A stretch of DNA of 64,000 nucleotides from Pseudomonadota bacterium (GTDB lineage: Bacteria; Pseudomonadota; Gammaproteobacteria; Steroidobacterales; Steroidobacteraceae), in contig JAKAZL010000001.1 in the NCBI GenBank assembly GCA_021815925.1, positions 1 through 64,000 of the forward strand. Direction: 5' to 3'. The notes below the pieces were generated by a model. That model was not told the DNA's origin and made no database searches. It saw only the letters and a program-made list of their open reading frames with translations. The translations under genes and the position numbers were made by a program. This document shows positions 18,586 through 30,400 of the stretch, piece after piece (the first letter of the stretch is position 1; each line of letters starts with the position of its first letter).

Positions 18586-19866
18586 TCACGCCTCCACCCC
18601 GTGCGGTATCGCATGGCCGAGCCGAGGCAGCAGGAAGCGCAATAGTGGACCCGTCATCACTGTCGTTACGACCGCCATGATGACGAACATCGTGAATGCC
18701 TTCGGAGGGATGAAGCCCAGGTCATAGCCAATATTGAGTACGATCAGCTCCATGAGTGCGCGCGTATTCATCAACGAGCCGAGGATCAGGGACTCGTTGC
18801 GATCGAAGCCGCAGCTACGGCCCGCGAGATAGACCGGCACGACCTTGCCCAGGATTGCGCCACCGAGTATCAGGCACAGCCACAGCCAGTCGGATTCCCC
18901 GGCGAGCCCGAGCACATTGGTCCGTAAGCCCGTATAGGTGAAGAAAACGGGCAGAAAGAACACCAGCACGAACTTGCCGACCTGAGCACGCCATGCATCG
19001 ACGAACTGTCGATTTTGATGGAACAGCAGGCCAGCGAGAAAGCCTCCGAAAATGGTGAAGATCCCGAGTTTATAGGTGCAGATTCCCATGGCGAAAATGA
19101 GGCACAAGACTATGGTCATCAAGTCCGGTGGGACGCTGCCCTGCGTGACCGGCATCTTGCGCAGCAGCCATCGAGTCAGCGGACGCACGACTAGCCATGC
19201 GAGCACTCCGAGCAGCACGACGCCGGCGACCTGGAGCAGGACGGAGCGCGTGGAAAAGTGCGCCGACGCATATGCTGAGATTGCGGCAAGAAGGATCCAA
19301 CCGACCACGTCGTTCACCGCTGCGGCCGAGATGGCAACGACGCCGATGTCGGTGTCGGTGAGGTCGAATTCGCGCAGGATTCGTCCCAGGATCGGCACTG
19401 CGGTGATCGCGAGTCCAACGCCGCAGAACAGGCTGTAGGTCATGGCGTTGGCCGCGGGTGCGAGCGCGCGGGCCGACAGTTCCCCGATCGCGAAGCCGAG
19501 CATGCAGGGCACAGTGATGGAGGCGATGGCGATGCCGAGTGTGCCGCGGCGATTTCGCGCTTGCCGGAGCAGTCCGAACTCGAAGTCCGTGCCGATCTGG
19601 AACATGAGCAGGACCAGGCCGATCTGACTGATGATCGTGATCGGCGTCGAGGCGGTCGAGCCAAATAACGTCACCGATGCGGTGGGGAAGAAGTGCCCGA
19701 ATAGGGACGGGCCGAGAAGCAGGCCGGCGATGATCTCGCCGACCACCCCGGGTTGACTGAAACGACGCAGGATGCGATTGCCGGCCCGGGCTGCCGCGAT
19801 CATCACGATGAGCTGCAGAAGGATGAAAAAAAGCAGGTTCTCGGTCTGGTGGACGGAGGAATTCAT
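18586..19866 (-). CDS. CPA2-type cation:proton antiporter (Na+/H+ exchanger domain)
   Basis: FSQPGVVGEIIAGLLLGPSLFG...LLMFQIGTDFEFGLLR...ALMELIVLNIGYDLGFI. Confidence 0.92.
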   Translation of the reverse strand: MNSSVHQTENLLFFILLQLIVMIAAARAGNRILRRFSQPGVVGEIIAGLLLGPSLFGHFFPTASVTLFGSTASTPITIISQIGLVLLMFQIGTDFEFGLLRQARNRRGTLGIAIASITVPCMLGFAIGELSARALAPAANAMTYSLFCGVGLAITAVPILGRILREFDLTDTDIGVVAISAAAVNDVVGWILLAAISAYASAHFSTRSVLLQVAGVVLLGVLAWLVVRPLTRWLLRKMPVTQGSVPPDLMTIVLCLIFAMGICTYKLGIFTIFGGFLAGLLFHQNRQFVDAWRAQVGKFVLVFFLPVFFTYTGLRTNVLGLAGESDWLWLCLILGGAILGKVVPVYLAGRSCGFDRNESLILGSLMNTRALMELIVLNIGYDLGFIPPKAFTMFVIMAVVTTVMTGPLLRFLLPRLGHAIPHGVEA

Positions 19867-20172
19867 GTGCTACCTGTATGTCGCTCGCGCACTCCCGGCG
19901 CGACGGATGTCGCGATCGCGGCCTCTACTCGCTTCAAGCTCGTCGGGGACGTCGACGATGACCGCGTCACCCGATCGAACCGGGCGGCGGTTGCCGCGAC
20001 CGGCGTGGTGAGCCGTGTTTTATCGAGACGCCCGGGACGGATCGATGCACCTCGAGAAGCGCGCTCGCTTGGCGCTCAGACGCCTCGCCGGCATCGCCTT
20101 CTCGCGGGTGTCCGGAATTGCCGCCGCCTGACTGCTGTGGTGCAAAGCCCGGCCTCACTGCCGCGACCGGTC

Positions 20173-20730
20173 TTACAGATCGACGAAGGCATAGCCCTTG
20201 TTGCCATAGATGATCTCGTCCGAGAGCGCCGAGAGGCTTATCTCCACATCCGGATCGATCCATGACTGCCGTACCTTCATGGCCGCCAGTGCCTGCCCGC
20301 AGACGAGCAGGCGCACTCCGGCCTTGTGCAGCTCGTGCAGCAAAGCCAGGTTGGGATTATCGGCCCCCGTGCGCAGGTGATAATACGGTTCGCGCAGAAT
20401 GGCGAACACGGCCTTCTCATGGATCAGCGCCACGTAATGCAGCTGTGCTAGCGGCACCCCCGATGCCACCATGACGTTCACGGCGCGCGCCAGATGCACC
20501 AGGCCGGGATTGACCTTGGACGGGGAGCTGCTTGCCCAGGTGACGTAGAAGAAGGCTTTGTACGTTGTCTTGGCATCCGGCTGTACCGCTGCATGCGGCA
20601 GCGGATGGACGCCCCCAAAATTCTTGATCACGGGATAGACCCACTGCCCGTTGGCGGCGGTCGTCGCGAGTGCCGCGGGCATGACGCTCAACGCAAGACA
20701 CGTCATGATCCAGCAGACCGATCGTTTCAT
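20173..20730 (-). CDS. Periplasmic DsrE-family protein
   Basis: Start revised to MKRSVCWIMTCLALSVMPAALA (signal peptide); HLARAVNVMVASGVPLAQLHYVALIHEKAV...GVRLLVCGQAL. Confidence 0.8.
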   Translation of the reverse strand: MKRSVCWIMTCLALSVMPAALATTAANGQWVYPVIKNFGGVHPLPHAAVQPDAKTTYKAFFYVTWASSSPSKVNPGLVHLARAVNVMVASGVPLAQLHYVALIHEKAVFAILREPYYHLRTGADNPNLALLHELHKAGVRLLVCGQALAAMKVRQSWIDPDVEISLSALSDEIIYGNKGYAFVDL

Positions 20731-20994
20731 GATTTCCCTCCCCCGATTCATCATTATTAACGCGATCGAAGACGGACAGAATACTGCCAGGAAAGTCCGC
20801 TCAGCGCATCGTAGCGGACCATTTTCTCGTGCACGCCAGCAATTGATCGAAGGGCCCGGGGGCGTTGTCTCAGCGGCGCCAGCTCCGGATCGAGCACCAG
20901 CGAGCCTGCCGAGGGACAAGGCGGACGTCGTTCGGTGGCCGCGCCTGCATGGGCAGCGCTTGCGAACGCAGTGCGAACGGGACAAGCTTGATGC

Positions 20995-21615
20995 ATGGGC
21001 GACGAGCATGGCCATCAGCACGAGCACCCCGACCATTCGCAGCTCACCGAGGTGCAGGCGCGCGTCCGCGCGCTCGAAACAATCCTCACCGAGAAGGGCT
21101 ATGTCGATCCTGCTGCGCTCGATCACATCGTCGATGCATTCCAGACGAAGATTGGTCCGCGTAACGGGGCGCGCCTCGTGGCTCGCGCATGGAACGACAC
21201 TCGGTTCAAGGCGCGGCTCCTTGCGAATGCCACGGATGCGGCTAATTCGATGGGGTTCTCGAGCCCCGTCGGTGCCCATCTGATCGCAGTCGAGAACACG
21301 ATCCAAACCCATAACCTGGTGGTATGCACGCTGTGCTCCTGCTATCCGTGGGAGGTCCTGGGACTTCCGCCAGTCTGGTACAAGTCGGCGCCCTATCGCA
21401 GCCGCGCGGTCATTGAGCCACGAGCTGTACTCGCCGAGTTCGGGGTCGATTTGCCCGTCGGGACGCGTGTTCGGGTCTGGGACTCCACCGCTGAGACGCG
21501 ATTCATGGTAGTGCCGATGCGACCATCAGGCACGCAGGGATGGAGCGAGGAGCGGCTGGCCACTCTCGTGACGCGGGACAGCATGATCGGCACGGGCACT
21601 GTGAACCCGCCATGA
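20995..21615 (+). CDS. nthA: Nitrile hydratase alpha subunit, cobalt-type motif
   Basis: NLVVCTLCSCYPWEVLGLPPVWYKSAPYRSRAV: metal-binding VCTLCSC. Confidence 0.95.
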   Translation: MGDEHGHQHEHPDHSQLTEVQARVRALETILTEKGYVDPAALDHIVDAFQTKIGPRNGARLVARAWNDTRFKARLLANATDAANSMGFSSPVGAHLIAVENTIQTHNLVVCTLCSCYPWEVLGLPPVWYKSAPYRSRAVIEPRAVLAEFGVDLPVGTRVRVWDSTAETRFMVVPMRPSGTQGWSEERLATLVTRDSMIGTGTVNPP

Positions 21616-22265
21616 ATTCGATCCACGACATGGGTGGCATGCACGGCTTCGGTGCGATCTCGCCGGAGACTGACGAGCCGGTATTCCACGCGCCGTGGGA
21701 AGGTCGGATGATGGCGCTGTATCGCGCCGTGGGCTTCCTGCGATTCTGGACTATCGACGCGGGACGTGCGGCGATCGAGCGGCTGCCGCCGGCGATCTAC
21801 CTGAGGGCTTCCTATTACGAAAAGTGGCTGATGGGGCTCGAGGCGAGCCTAGAGCGTGCGGGGCTGGTCGGCGCCGATGAGATCGCAGCTGGCCGAGCAT
21901 TGCGTCCGGGTGAGGCGCCTGTACGCCCGATGACGGTCGAGGATGCCGCGCACCTCCAGCGGGGAAATTTTGAACGTCCGGCCACGGCGCCGGCGCGATT
22001 CAGACCAGGCAGCCGGATTCGCACCGTGAACCTCAATCCCAGTACCCATACCCGCCTGCCACGTTACGCGCGCGACAAGCAGGGCGTGGTCGAGGCGGTT
22101 CGCGGTTGTCACGTTTTCCCCGACACCGCCGCCATTGATGCCGGCGAGAATCCGCAATGGCTGTACACGGTCGTGTTCTCCGGCAGAGAACTGTGGGGTC
22201 CGCAAGCCGATCCTACTGTCAGTGTTTCAATCGAGGCCTTCGAGCCTTACCTGGTCGCGGCATGA
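21612..22265 (+). CDS. nthB: Nitrile hydratase beta subunit
   Basis: MNSIHDMGGMHGFGAISPETDEPVFHAPWEGRMMAL; overlaps alpha stop by 4 nt. Confidence 0.95.
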   Translation: MNSIHDMGGMHGFGAISPETDEPVFHAPWEGRMMALYRAVGFLRFWTIDAGRAAIERLPPAIYLRASYYEKWLMGLEASLERAGLVGADEIAAGRALRPGEAPVRPMTVEDAAHLQRGNFERPATAPARFRPGSRIRTVNLNPSTHTRLPRYARDKQGVVEAVRGCHVFPDTAAIDAGENPQWLYTVVFSGRELWGPQADPTVSVSIEAFEPYLVAA

Positions 22266-22627
22266 GCGAGCTCGCGGCCGATCTTCCGGGGATTCCGCGC
22301 GACGAGGTCGGGCCGGTGTTCCGTGAGCCCTGGGAGGCGCAGGCATTCGCCCTGACTCTGGCGCTGCATCGCGGAGGACTGTTCCAATGGTCCGAATGGG
22401 TTGCGATGCTTGCCGAGGAGGTCGCGCGCGCCCAGGCGGCAGGCGATCCGGATACGGGGTCGACCTATTATCGGCACTGGCTGGCGGCACTTGAACGAAT
22501 GATCGCCGCGAAGGGAATCAGCGATGCACAGGCGATTCAGCGCTACAGCGATGCCTGGGTGCACGCGGCAAGGCGCACGCCGCATGGCTCGCCAATCGAA
22601 CTCCTCGCCGCCGACTTTCAGCGATAG
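22262..22627 (+). CDS. Nitrile hydratase accessory/activator protein (P14K-like)
   Basis: GPVFREPWEAQAFALTLALHRGGLFQWSEWVAMLAEEVARAQAAGDPDTGSTYYRHWLAALERMIAAKGI. Confidence 0.88.
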   Translation: MSELAADLPGIPRDEVGPVFREPWEAQAFALTLALHRGGLFQWSEWVAMLAEEVARAQAAGDPDTGSTYYRHWLAALERMIAAKGISDAQAIQRYSDAWVHAARRTPHGSPIELLAADFQR

Positions 22628-22753
22628 ATACAGACTTCCGACGCGCGGCTGAGCGAGCCTGATCAGCACGAGCGTGCCGCGACTTCGTTGCGGTCGGGGA
22701 GTCTGTTCGAAATCGAGCCAGGCACCGACCCGCTGGCGCGCGAGTGTCCCGGT

Positions 22754-24358
22754 TCAATCGACCAGAGGGTGGGTGGCCAGGTACTCGTCGAACGTTCCGG
22801 TGAAGTCCTCGATGCTTCCGTTCGGCTTCAGCTCGATGATGCGCGTTGCAAGGCCGCTGACGAATTCCCGGTCGTGGGACACGAAAACCAGTGTGCCGGG
22901 ATACAGCTCGAGGGCCGTCTGCAGCGATTCGATGGTTTCCATGTCCATGTGGTTGGTGGGCTCATCCATCACCAGGACGTTTGGTTTGGTCAGCATCAGC
23001 TTGCCGTAGATCATCCGCCCCTTCTCGCCCCCGGACAGCACCTTCACCGACTTCTTGACCTCGTCGCCGGAGAACAGCAGCCGGCCGAGAGTGGCCCGCA
23101 CGATCAGATCGTCATCCGCCTTGCCGGTCCATTCGGACATCCACGTGAACAGATCGACCTTTTCGGCGAACTCGGCCTGGGGGTCCTGGGGCATGTAGCC
23201 GGGCTCGGCGTTGTCCACCCAGGTGATCTCACCTGCCGTGGGCTTTAACTCCCCGACCAGGCAGCGTGCGAGGGTCGTTTTACCCACACCGTTGGCGCCG
23301 ATGATCGCGATGCGCTCGCCGGCCCGCACAGTGAAGTTGACATTCTTCAGCACATCGACGTCGCTACCCGGGTAGCGGAACGAGACGGCCTCGACGGTGA
23401 CTGCTGAGTGGTACAGCTTCTTGCGCTGCTCGAAGCGAATGTACGGGTTCTGCCGCGAGGAAGGTCGGATCTCCTCGAGCTTGATCTTCTCGAGCTCGCG
23501 CCGACGCGAGGTCGCCTGGCGGGCCTTGGAGGCGTTCGCGGAGAAGCGCCGGACGAATTCCTGCAGGTCGGAGATGCGGTCCTGGGCCTTGGCGTTCGCC
23601 GCCTCCACGCGCTGGCGCGCCTGCAGAGAGGCCAGCATGAAATCGTCGTAATTGCCGGGATAGACCTTGAGCTGCTGGTAGTCGAGATCCGCGATGTGCG
23701 TGCAGACCTGGTTCAGGAAGCGGCGGTCGTGGCTGATGATCACCATCGTGGCGTCATAGTCGTTGAGGACGCCTTCGAGCCAGCGGATCGAGTGAATGTC
23801 CAGGTTGTTGGTCGGCTCATCCAGCAGGAGCACGTCCGGCTTTGAGAACAAGGCCTGGGCGAGCAGCACTCGCAGTTTCAGTCCGGGAGGCACTTCACGC
23901 ATGGTGCGCTCGTGCAGCGGCTCGCCGATACCGATGTCGCTCAGGATGCTCCCGGCGCGGGCCTCAGCGTCGTAACCGCCGTACTCGCCGAACTTCACCT
24001 CGAGTTCCGCGGCCTTCATGTAATCGGAGTCGGTCGCCTCCGGGTCGGCGTAAATGCGGTCCCGCTCCTGCATGGCGCGCCACATCTCGACGTGCCCCTG
24101 CATCACGACGTCGAGCACCCGTTCGTCTTCGTAGGCGAACTGATTCTGCTTCAGGGTGCCCAGACGCCGGCCGGGCTGCAACACCACGTCGCCCGCGCTC
24201 TGCTCGAGCTCGCCGCTCAGGATCTTCATGAGCGTCGATTTGCCGCAGCCGTTGGCGCCGATCAGGCCGTACCGGTTGCCGTCGGCGAACTTGGCTGTGA
24301 CCTGCTCGAACAGCGGCTTGGCGCCGAATTGCATCGTGACGTTGAATGTGGAAAGCAT
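22754..24358 (-). CDS. ybiT: ABC-F family ATPase, YbiT-like
   Basis: Two ABC domains; [51 protein letters not shown]; collinear with YbiT. Confidence 0.93.
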   Translation of the reverse strand: MLSTFNVTMQFGAKPLFEQVTAKFADGNRYGLIGANGCGKSTLMKILSGELEQSAGDVVLQPGRRLGTLKQNQFAYEDERVLDVVMQGHVEMWRAMQERDRIYADPEATDSDYMKAAELEVKFGEYGGYDAEARAGSILSDIGIGEPLHERTMREVPPGLKLRVLLAQALFSKPDVLLLDEPTNNLDIHSIRWLEGVLNDYDATMVIISHDRRFLNQVCTHIADLDYQQLKVYPGNYDDFMLASLQARQRVEAANAKAQDRISDLQEFVRRFSANASKARQATSRRRELEKIKLEEIRPSSRQNPYIRFEQRKKLYHSAVTVEAVSFRYPGSDVDVLKNVNFTVRAGERIAIIGANGVGKTTLARCLVGELKPTAGEITWVDNAEPGYMPQDPQAEFAEKVDLFTWMSEWTGKADDDLIVRATLGRLLFSGDEVKKSVKVLSGGEKGRMIYGKLMLTKPNVLVMDEPTNHMDMETIESLQTALELYPGTLVFVSHDREFVSGLATRIIELKPNGSIEDFTGTFDEYLATHPLVD

Positions 24359-24694
24359 ATCTGTCCGCTTGAATCGCTCGATTGCGCGAGCGCTCGCACT
24401 TGGAGTGGCAGTTCGCGCGCGCCGGATGCCGGGCGCGACGGTCTGTGCGCAAGGAGCACGACAATCGCGAGGTCATGCCCTGTCCTGCCGGGGGCAGGTC
24501 GCAGTGGGTTGCGCGTATATCGGGGCGCCGCGAGGCATCGCCCGCGGCAGGCCGCGCAGTCTAGCCGACGGACCGGATGCACGCAATGAGCCGCGGTACG
24601 GCGCGTTGCCGCGGTTCGGCCGGGGGGGCTGCGCGCGGCCTCGCTGCTCGTGGGCTGGCGTCGCGGCCGCAGGGGGCTCGGGGGCCTGGCGCCC

Positions 24695-26176
24695 TCAGCG
24701 CTGCAGGGTCACCACGTTGGAGGTGCCCTGCGCGGCGCGCACCGTGGCGGGTGTAAGGGTGAGCGGACTCTGCAGGGCGTCCTCCAGCCGCCCCAGCGCG
24801 CGCTGCGTGCCGAGCAGCGCAGCGAGGCGTTCCTGCGCTCCCTGCTCGTAGGCCAGGCGGGCGCTCACCCGGGCGAGCGGCTGCACTTCACCGGCCGCGA
24901 CCTCGGCGCGTACGGAGACGAGCTGATGCGCCAGCTCATGGCGGAGGGCCGCGGCGGTCGTGAGTTCGGCGCGGGCCGATTGGTAGGCCGCGAGAGCACC
25001 GTCGATCTGCGTGAGGGCGGTCGACTGCACGGTCAGGAAGTCGGCCGCGGCGAGCGCACGCTGTGCCCGGGCCGCCGCAATCGGTCCCTGGTTATGATTG
25101 AGGATGGGCAGGGGCAGGGACAATCGCAGGTCCCATTCCCGGTCGCCGACGAGCTGCGCGTTCCACGCAAAGCCCGGTCCGATGTGAATGTCCGGCCACT
25201 GACGCGCGATCTGCAACTGCAATGCCGACTGGCTGGCGGCGTAGCGCTCCAATGCGGCGCGCACGTCGGCGCGCCCGAGCAGCGCCTGCTGCCTGACGTG
25301 CGGACGGGTGAGGTCGAGCGGCAAGGCCTGCAGGTCCGCGAATGAGAATCGGACTCCCCTGAGCGCCCCGACCGGTACCCCGAGCGCACCGGCAAGGGCA
25401 ATGCGCGCCTGGCGCGCCCGGCCCGCGGCGGCCTGTGTCGCCAGGACGAGGCGTTGCAGGGCAATGCGCGCCTGTGCGACCTCGTAGCCCGACACATTCC
25501 CGGCTTCGAGCTGTCCTTCGAGCAAGCGCACGACCTCACGTCGCGTCACAACCTCCTGCCCGAGCAGCGCCTCCGACCGGCGCGCCGCGTACAGATCGAG
25601 CAGCGTGGCCCGCAAGCGGCTGCGCACCTGCCAGACGGTGCCGATCAGATCCCAGCGAGCCGCCGCAGCCAGGTGTCGAGCCTCGGCGAGGCGATCGCCG
25701 CGCTTGCCGGCGGTCTCGATTGGCAAATCGAATGAGAGTGGGACGATCCAGGGACTGATCGCCCCGGCGACCGGCGAGTCATGGCCGGGGGCGAGTGAGA
25801 GCGAGGGATTCGGCCGCTCACCGGCCGTGATCCGGGCGGCCTGCGCGCTCAGCAGTCTCGCGCGCGCCTCGGCGAGCGCGGGCTGGTAATAGAACGCAGC
25901 GAGCGTGAGTGTCTTGAGGGACCATGGCGCACCCGGCGGCGGCGCGACGAGGTGATTGGCCGCCAGGAACGCGCGCAGCCCAGGTGCCTGCAGCGAACGC
26001 GACTCGAACGCCGCGATGCTCGATCCGGCGGTCAGCCGCCGTGGTTGAAAATGGGCGCAGCCGACCAGCTGGACGGCACCAACACACACCAGCAGGCCGC
26101 GGATGCCCTGGGTCGCGCCTGCACCACGGCGGGTGGCGAAGCCCGACCGGCTGGCAATCCTCGCTCGGATGAGCAT
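24695..26176 (-). CDS. TolC/CusC-like outer membrane efflux protein
   Basis: Lipoprotein-like VQLVGCAHFQP; duplicated OEP repeats; start revised to 26176 (ORF 24695-26587). Confidence 0.88.
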   Translation of the reverse strand: MLIRARIASRSGFATRRGAGATQGIRGLLVCVGAVQLVGCAHFQPRRLTAGSSIAAFESRSLQAPGLRAFLAANHLVAPPPGAPWSLKTLTLAAFYYQPALAEARARLLSAQAARITAGERPNPSLSLAPGHDSPVAGAISPWIVPLSFDLPIETAGKRGDRLAEARHLAAAARWDLIGTVWQVRSRLRATLLDLYAARRSEALLGQEVVTRREVVRLLEGQLEAGNVSGYEVAQARIALQRLVLATQAAAGRARQARIALAGALGVPVGALRGVRFSFADLQALPLDLTRPHVRQQALLGRADVRAALERYAASQSALQLQIARQWPDIHIGPGFAWNAQLVGDREWDLRLSLPLPILNHNQGPIAAARAQRALAAADFLTVQSTALTQIDGALAAYQSARAELTTAAALRHELAHQLVSVRAEVAAGEVQPLARVSARLAYEQGAQERLAALLGTQRALGRLEDALQSPLTLTPATVRAAQGTSNVVTLQR

Positions 26177-26370
26177 TTTCGAACTATACTCCCGCTCGCC
26201 GAGACGCGGATTGTCGATTTCACCTGCGGGGCTACCGGGACAGGTTGGGTGTACGTCGCATCCTTTATGGGTCTGTTGGCGCGCCGCCTCTCTGGCGGCA
26301 CAGGAGCGGTCTGCTCGAGGTACACGGACGGGCTTCCAACGATCGCGTCGCGCCGCCTCCCGTTGACCCG

Positions 26371-27426
26371 ATGACACCCCGGATCCTACGGCGAGCAGTG
26401 CTGCAAGCCTTTCGGGCCTCGCCGGTCCGCACGGCACATGACGGCCGTGCACACCGGAATGCCTGCGGGCGAACCAACCTGCCGTTGAAAGTCCTGCGGC
26501 TGCCGGTCTGCGCGGCGCTCCTGTGCGTGGCCGCAGGCCAAAGCCTCGCGCCCGCTGCCGCCGGACAGCGCGCAGGATTGTCGACACTGAGCGGCGAGCA
26601 GCTCCGTGCGGTCGGAATCGTCATTGCCGCGGCGCCGCTGGCCAGGATGCCGCTGCACATCGAGGCCATCGGCCGGGTGCTCGATCCCTCGCTGCTGGTC
26701 GCCGATGCCGGGCGGCTGCAGTCGGCGCGCGCGCGCGCCATAGCCGCTGCGGCCGAGACCGCGCGGCTGCGGGGGCTGTACCAGCTCGCCAATGCCTCAT
26801 TGAAGGCGCTGCAGAGGGCCGAGGTGGCGCAGGCCGCAGCACAGGCCGGCGTGCAGCAGGCGCAGGCCGAGTTGCGCCTGCACTGGGGTCCGCTGGCGTG
26901 GTTCACCGCTGCGCGGCGCGCGCAGCTCCTCGGACAGCTCGCCGACGGCCGCGCACTGCTGCTGCGCGCCGACGTGCTGGGCCGGCAGAGTCTGGGCGTG
27001 ATACCGGCGCGGGCGCTGATCGATGTTGACGGGCTGGAGGTGCCGGCCCGCGTGCTCGGTCCGCTGCCACGGTCGGCTGCGGTACTGAGCGTCGGGCTGC
27101 TGCTGCAGATCCCGCATCCGCCGCTCGGTCTCGGTGCCGGCGCGCGCCTGCCCGTGATTCTTGAGGGCGCGGAGCGCGAGGGGCGTGTGGTGCCCGACGG
27201 AGCGCTGCTGTATGGCCAGCAGGGCGTCTACGTTTACCGCGCGCTGCCGGGGAAGACCCAGGACGGCGATACGCAGTTCGAGCCACTGCGGGTCACGCTG
27301 CTGCAGTCGGTCGGCAGTGGCTGGCTGGTGAGCGGGCTGCACGCCGGCGACCGCCTCGTCGTTCAGGGTGCGGGCGTTCTGTGGTCGCTGAAGGGGCTGA
27401 GCCGCGGCTCGGGCGGCGACGACTGA
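26371..27426 (+). CDS. RND efflux periplasmic adaptor (membrane fusion) protein
   Basis: EQLRAVGIVIAAAPLARMPLHIEAIGRVLDPSLLVAD...helical hairpin...DGALLYGQQGVYVYR; followed directly by RND pump. Confidence 0.82.
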   Translation: MTPRILRRAVLQAFRASPVRTAHDGRAHRNACGRTNLPLKVLRLPVCAALLCVAAGQSLAPAAAGQRAGLSTLSGEQLRAVGIVIAAAPLARMPLHIEAIGRVLDPSLLVADAGRLQSARARAIAAAAETARLRGLYQLANASLKALQRAEVAQAAAQAGVQQAQAELRLHWGPLAWFTAARRAQLLGQLADGRALLLRADVLGRQSLGVIPARALIDVDGLEVPARVLGPLPRSAAVLSVGLLLQIPHPPLGLGAGARLPVILEGAEREGRVVPDGALLYGQQGVYVYRALPGKTQDGDTQFEPLRVTLLQSVGSGWLVSGLHAGDRLVVQGAGVLWSLKGLSRGSGGDD

Positions 27427-30400
27427 TGCTCGGCGCCATCGTCCGGGCCTCGCTGGCGCATCCACGCATCGTCACAGCGCTGTCGATTCTCGTGGCGGTC
27501 GTGAGCTTCGCGGCGCTGTTGCACGCGCGCTTCGACGTATTTCCAAACTTCGCACCGCCGCACGTGACGGTGCAGACCGAGGCACCGGGGCTCGATGCGC
27601 AGCAGGTCGAGGCGCTGGTGACACGGCCGCTGGAGGGGCTCCTGGCCGGTACCGAGGACGTCAAGACCGTCCGTTCGAAGTCGATCCAGGGCCTCTCGGC
27701 GATTTACGTGGTATTCAAGCGTCGCGGCAATCCCTACCGCCAGCGCCAGGTGGTGACCGAGCGACTCGCGGGAGCGGCCGGCATCCTGCCGGCCGGGGTC
27801 GGTCCCCCGCAGCTCTCGCCCCTGTCCTCCTCGATGCAATATCTGGAGCACTTCGGCTTCACCAGCAACCGGTTGACCCCGGTGCAGCTGCGCGACGTGG
27901 TCCGCTGGGAAGTCGAGCCACAGATTCTCGCGGTGCCCGGTGTCTCGCAGGTCATGCTGTATGGCGGCGCCGCGCGCGAACGCCAGGTCATCGTCGATCC
28001 GCGCAAGCTGGCCGCGGCAGGGTTGACGCTGAGCGAGGTGTTCCGCGCAACCCGTCGCGCCACCGAGCTGGTCGGTGGCGGCTACCTGCAGACCCCGGCG
28101 CAACGCATCGTGCTGCGCGCGCAGGCACCTGGAGCGACGCCGCGGATGCTGGCGCAGGCGGTGCTCGCCACTCGCCACGGCCTGCCGATCCGGCTCGGCG
28201 ACGTCGCGACCGTACGTGATGGTGCGGCGCCGCGCTTCGGCAACGGCGTCATTGATGCTCAACCCGGTATCCTGGTCGAGACCTCGACCCAGTACGGCGC
28301 CAACACCTTGACGGTGACCCATGCGCTCGAGCAACGCCTGGACGAACTCGCCCCCGCGTTGAAGGCGCAAGGGGTGATCTACCACCCGGCGCTGCTGCGG
28401 CCGGCAAGTTTCATTCAGAGCGCGCTGGTCAAGCTGCGCGCCTCGCTCCTGATCGGCGCGGCACTGGTGGTGATTCTGCTGCTGGTGACCTTGCGCGACT
28501 GGCGCGGCGCGCTGATCTCGTTCTCCTCGATTCCGCTGTCGCTGCTCGCGACCGTGTGGATCCTCGGCCTGTTCGGCGTGTCGCTGAACACGATGACCAT
28601 CGGCGGTCTGGTCGTGGCGCTCGGCGTGGTGGTCGACGATGCGGTGATCGATGTCGAAAATATCACCCGCAGACGTCGCAATGCGGGCGCGGCCGGCGCC
28701 CAGCTCGATGCCCGCCAGCTGTTCGTCGGCGCGTCGCTCGAGGTGCGCCAGCCGGTGTTCTATGCCACGGCCGCCGTGACGATGGCCTTCCTGCCTATCG
28801 TCATGCTCTCCGGCATCCAGGGGGCGTTCTTCCGGCCGCTGTCTATGGCATTTCTGGTCGCAGTCGGCATCTCGCTGCTGGTCGCGATGAGCGCCACGCC
28901 GGCGTTGTGCGCGCTGCTGATGCGTCGGCACAATCCACCGGGCGAGGCGCGCTTTCTGCTGGCCTGCAAGCGCTTCCAGCGGCGCACCATCGAGCGGCTC
29001 TACGATTGCCCGCGCGTGGTGCTGGCGGTGCTGCTGCTCACCGGAGTGGCTGGTGCGGTGATTCTGCCGCTGTTCGGTCAGCGTCTGTTGCCGAATTTCC
29101 GCGAGACCTACTTGATCGCCCACGCCAGTCTTCGGCCGGGCATTTCGCTGCAGGAGACGACCCGCGTCGGGGTGCGCATCTCCAGGCGCCTGTTGGCGAT
29201 CCCCGGTGTCAAGAGCGTCGCCGAGCAGATCGGTCGCGCCGTGAATGGCCAGGATCGAGACCCGCCGAGCAAGAGTGAGTTCGACATACAGATCGATCCG
29301 GCCAAAGGACACACGCCGAGTCAGATTGAGGCGGGGATCCGCAAGGTGTTCAAGGACTTCCCGAACCAGCTCACCGAGGTCTACTCGGTGCTCGAGGAGC
29401 GCATCGGTGAGACCCTGTCCGGGGAGACCGCGCCGTTCGTCGTCAGCGTGTTCGGCAACAACCTGGACGTCGATGATGCGGTGGCGGGGCGGATCGCCGC
29501 GGTGCTGCGCAAGCTGCCGCACGCCGGGGAGGTGCGCCTGCAGGTTCCGCCGCGACAGCCCGAGCTGCACGTGCAGCTGCGGCCCGAGCGGCTCGCCCTG
29601 TACGGCTTGCAGCCGAGCGATGTGCTGCGCGCGATCAACGCGGCGTACCAGGGCGCAGTCGTCAGTCAACTCGCGCTGGTCGATCGTACGATCCCGGTGG
29701 TGGTGCGGATCGCCGGCGCAGGTTCCTCACCGCAGGCGGTGGGTGCGCTGCTGCTGCGCAGTTCCGCCGGCGCCGTCGTGCCGCTGTCACGGGTCGCCCG
29801 GGTCGAGTTGCAGTCCGGCCGCAGCGAGATCGACCACGAGGATGGACTGCGCCGCCAGGTGGTGACCGCCGATCCGACCACCTCGGATCAGACCGGATTC
29901 GCGCAGGAGGCGCGGCGGGCGATCGCAGCTGATGTTCAGCTGCCCGCCGGCGTCTATCTCAGTTACGGCGGCGTGGCGGCGGCGCAGGTTGCGGCGGCGC
30001 ACCAGCTCTACCTGCACGCCGCCGCGGCGCTGGCGTTGATCGTCTTGCTGATGGCGCTGGCGTTCGGCGCCGCCCGTCACGTGCTGCTCGTGCTGCTCGT
30101 CCTGCCGAGCACGCTGATCGGCGGCGTCGCCGCGGCGGCGATCACCGGCGCGACCCTGACTCTGGGGGCGATGGTGGGCTTCGTCGCGCTGTTCGGCATG
30201 GCCGCGCGGAACACCATTCTGCTGATTTCTCACTACGACCATCTGGTGCGGGTCGAGGGGCAGACCTGGGGGCTGCAGGCCGCGCTGCGCGGCTCCGAGG
30301 AGCGGTTGACGCCGGTACTGTTGACGGCATTGTTGACTGCGTTGGCGCTGCTGCCGGTGGCGATCCAGCTGCATCAGCCGGGCCATGAGATCGAAGGTCC

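Noticed and set aside
27363-29669. 768-aa minus-strand ORF opposite the RND pump
   Set aside because: Antisense frame in high-GC DNA; His/Arg/Gln-rich composition; the plus strand encodes an unmistakable CusA/CzcA-like protein.
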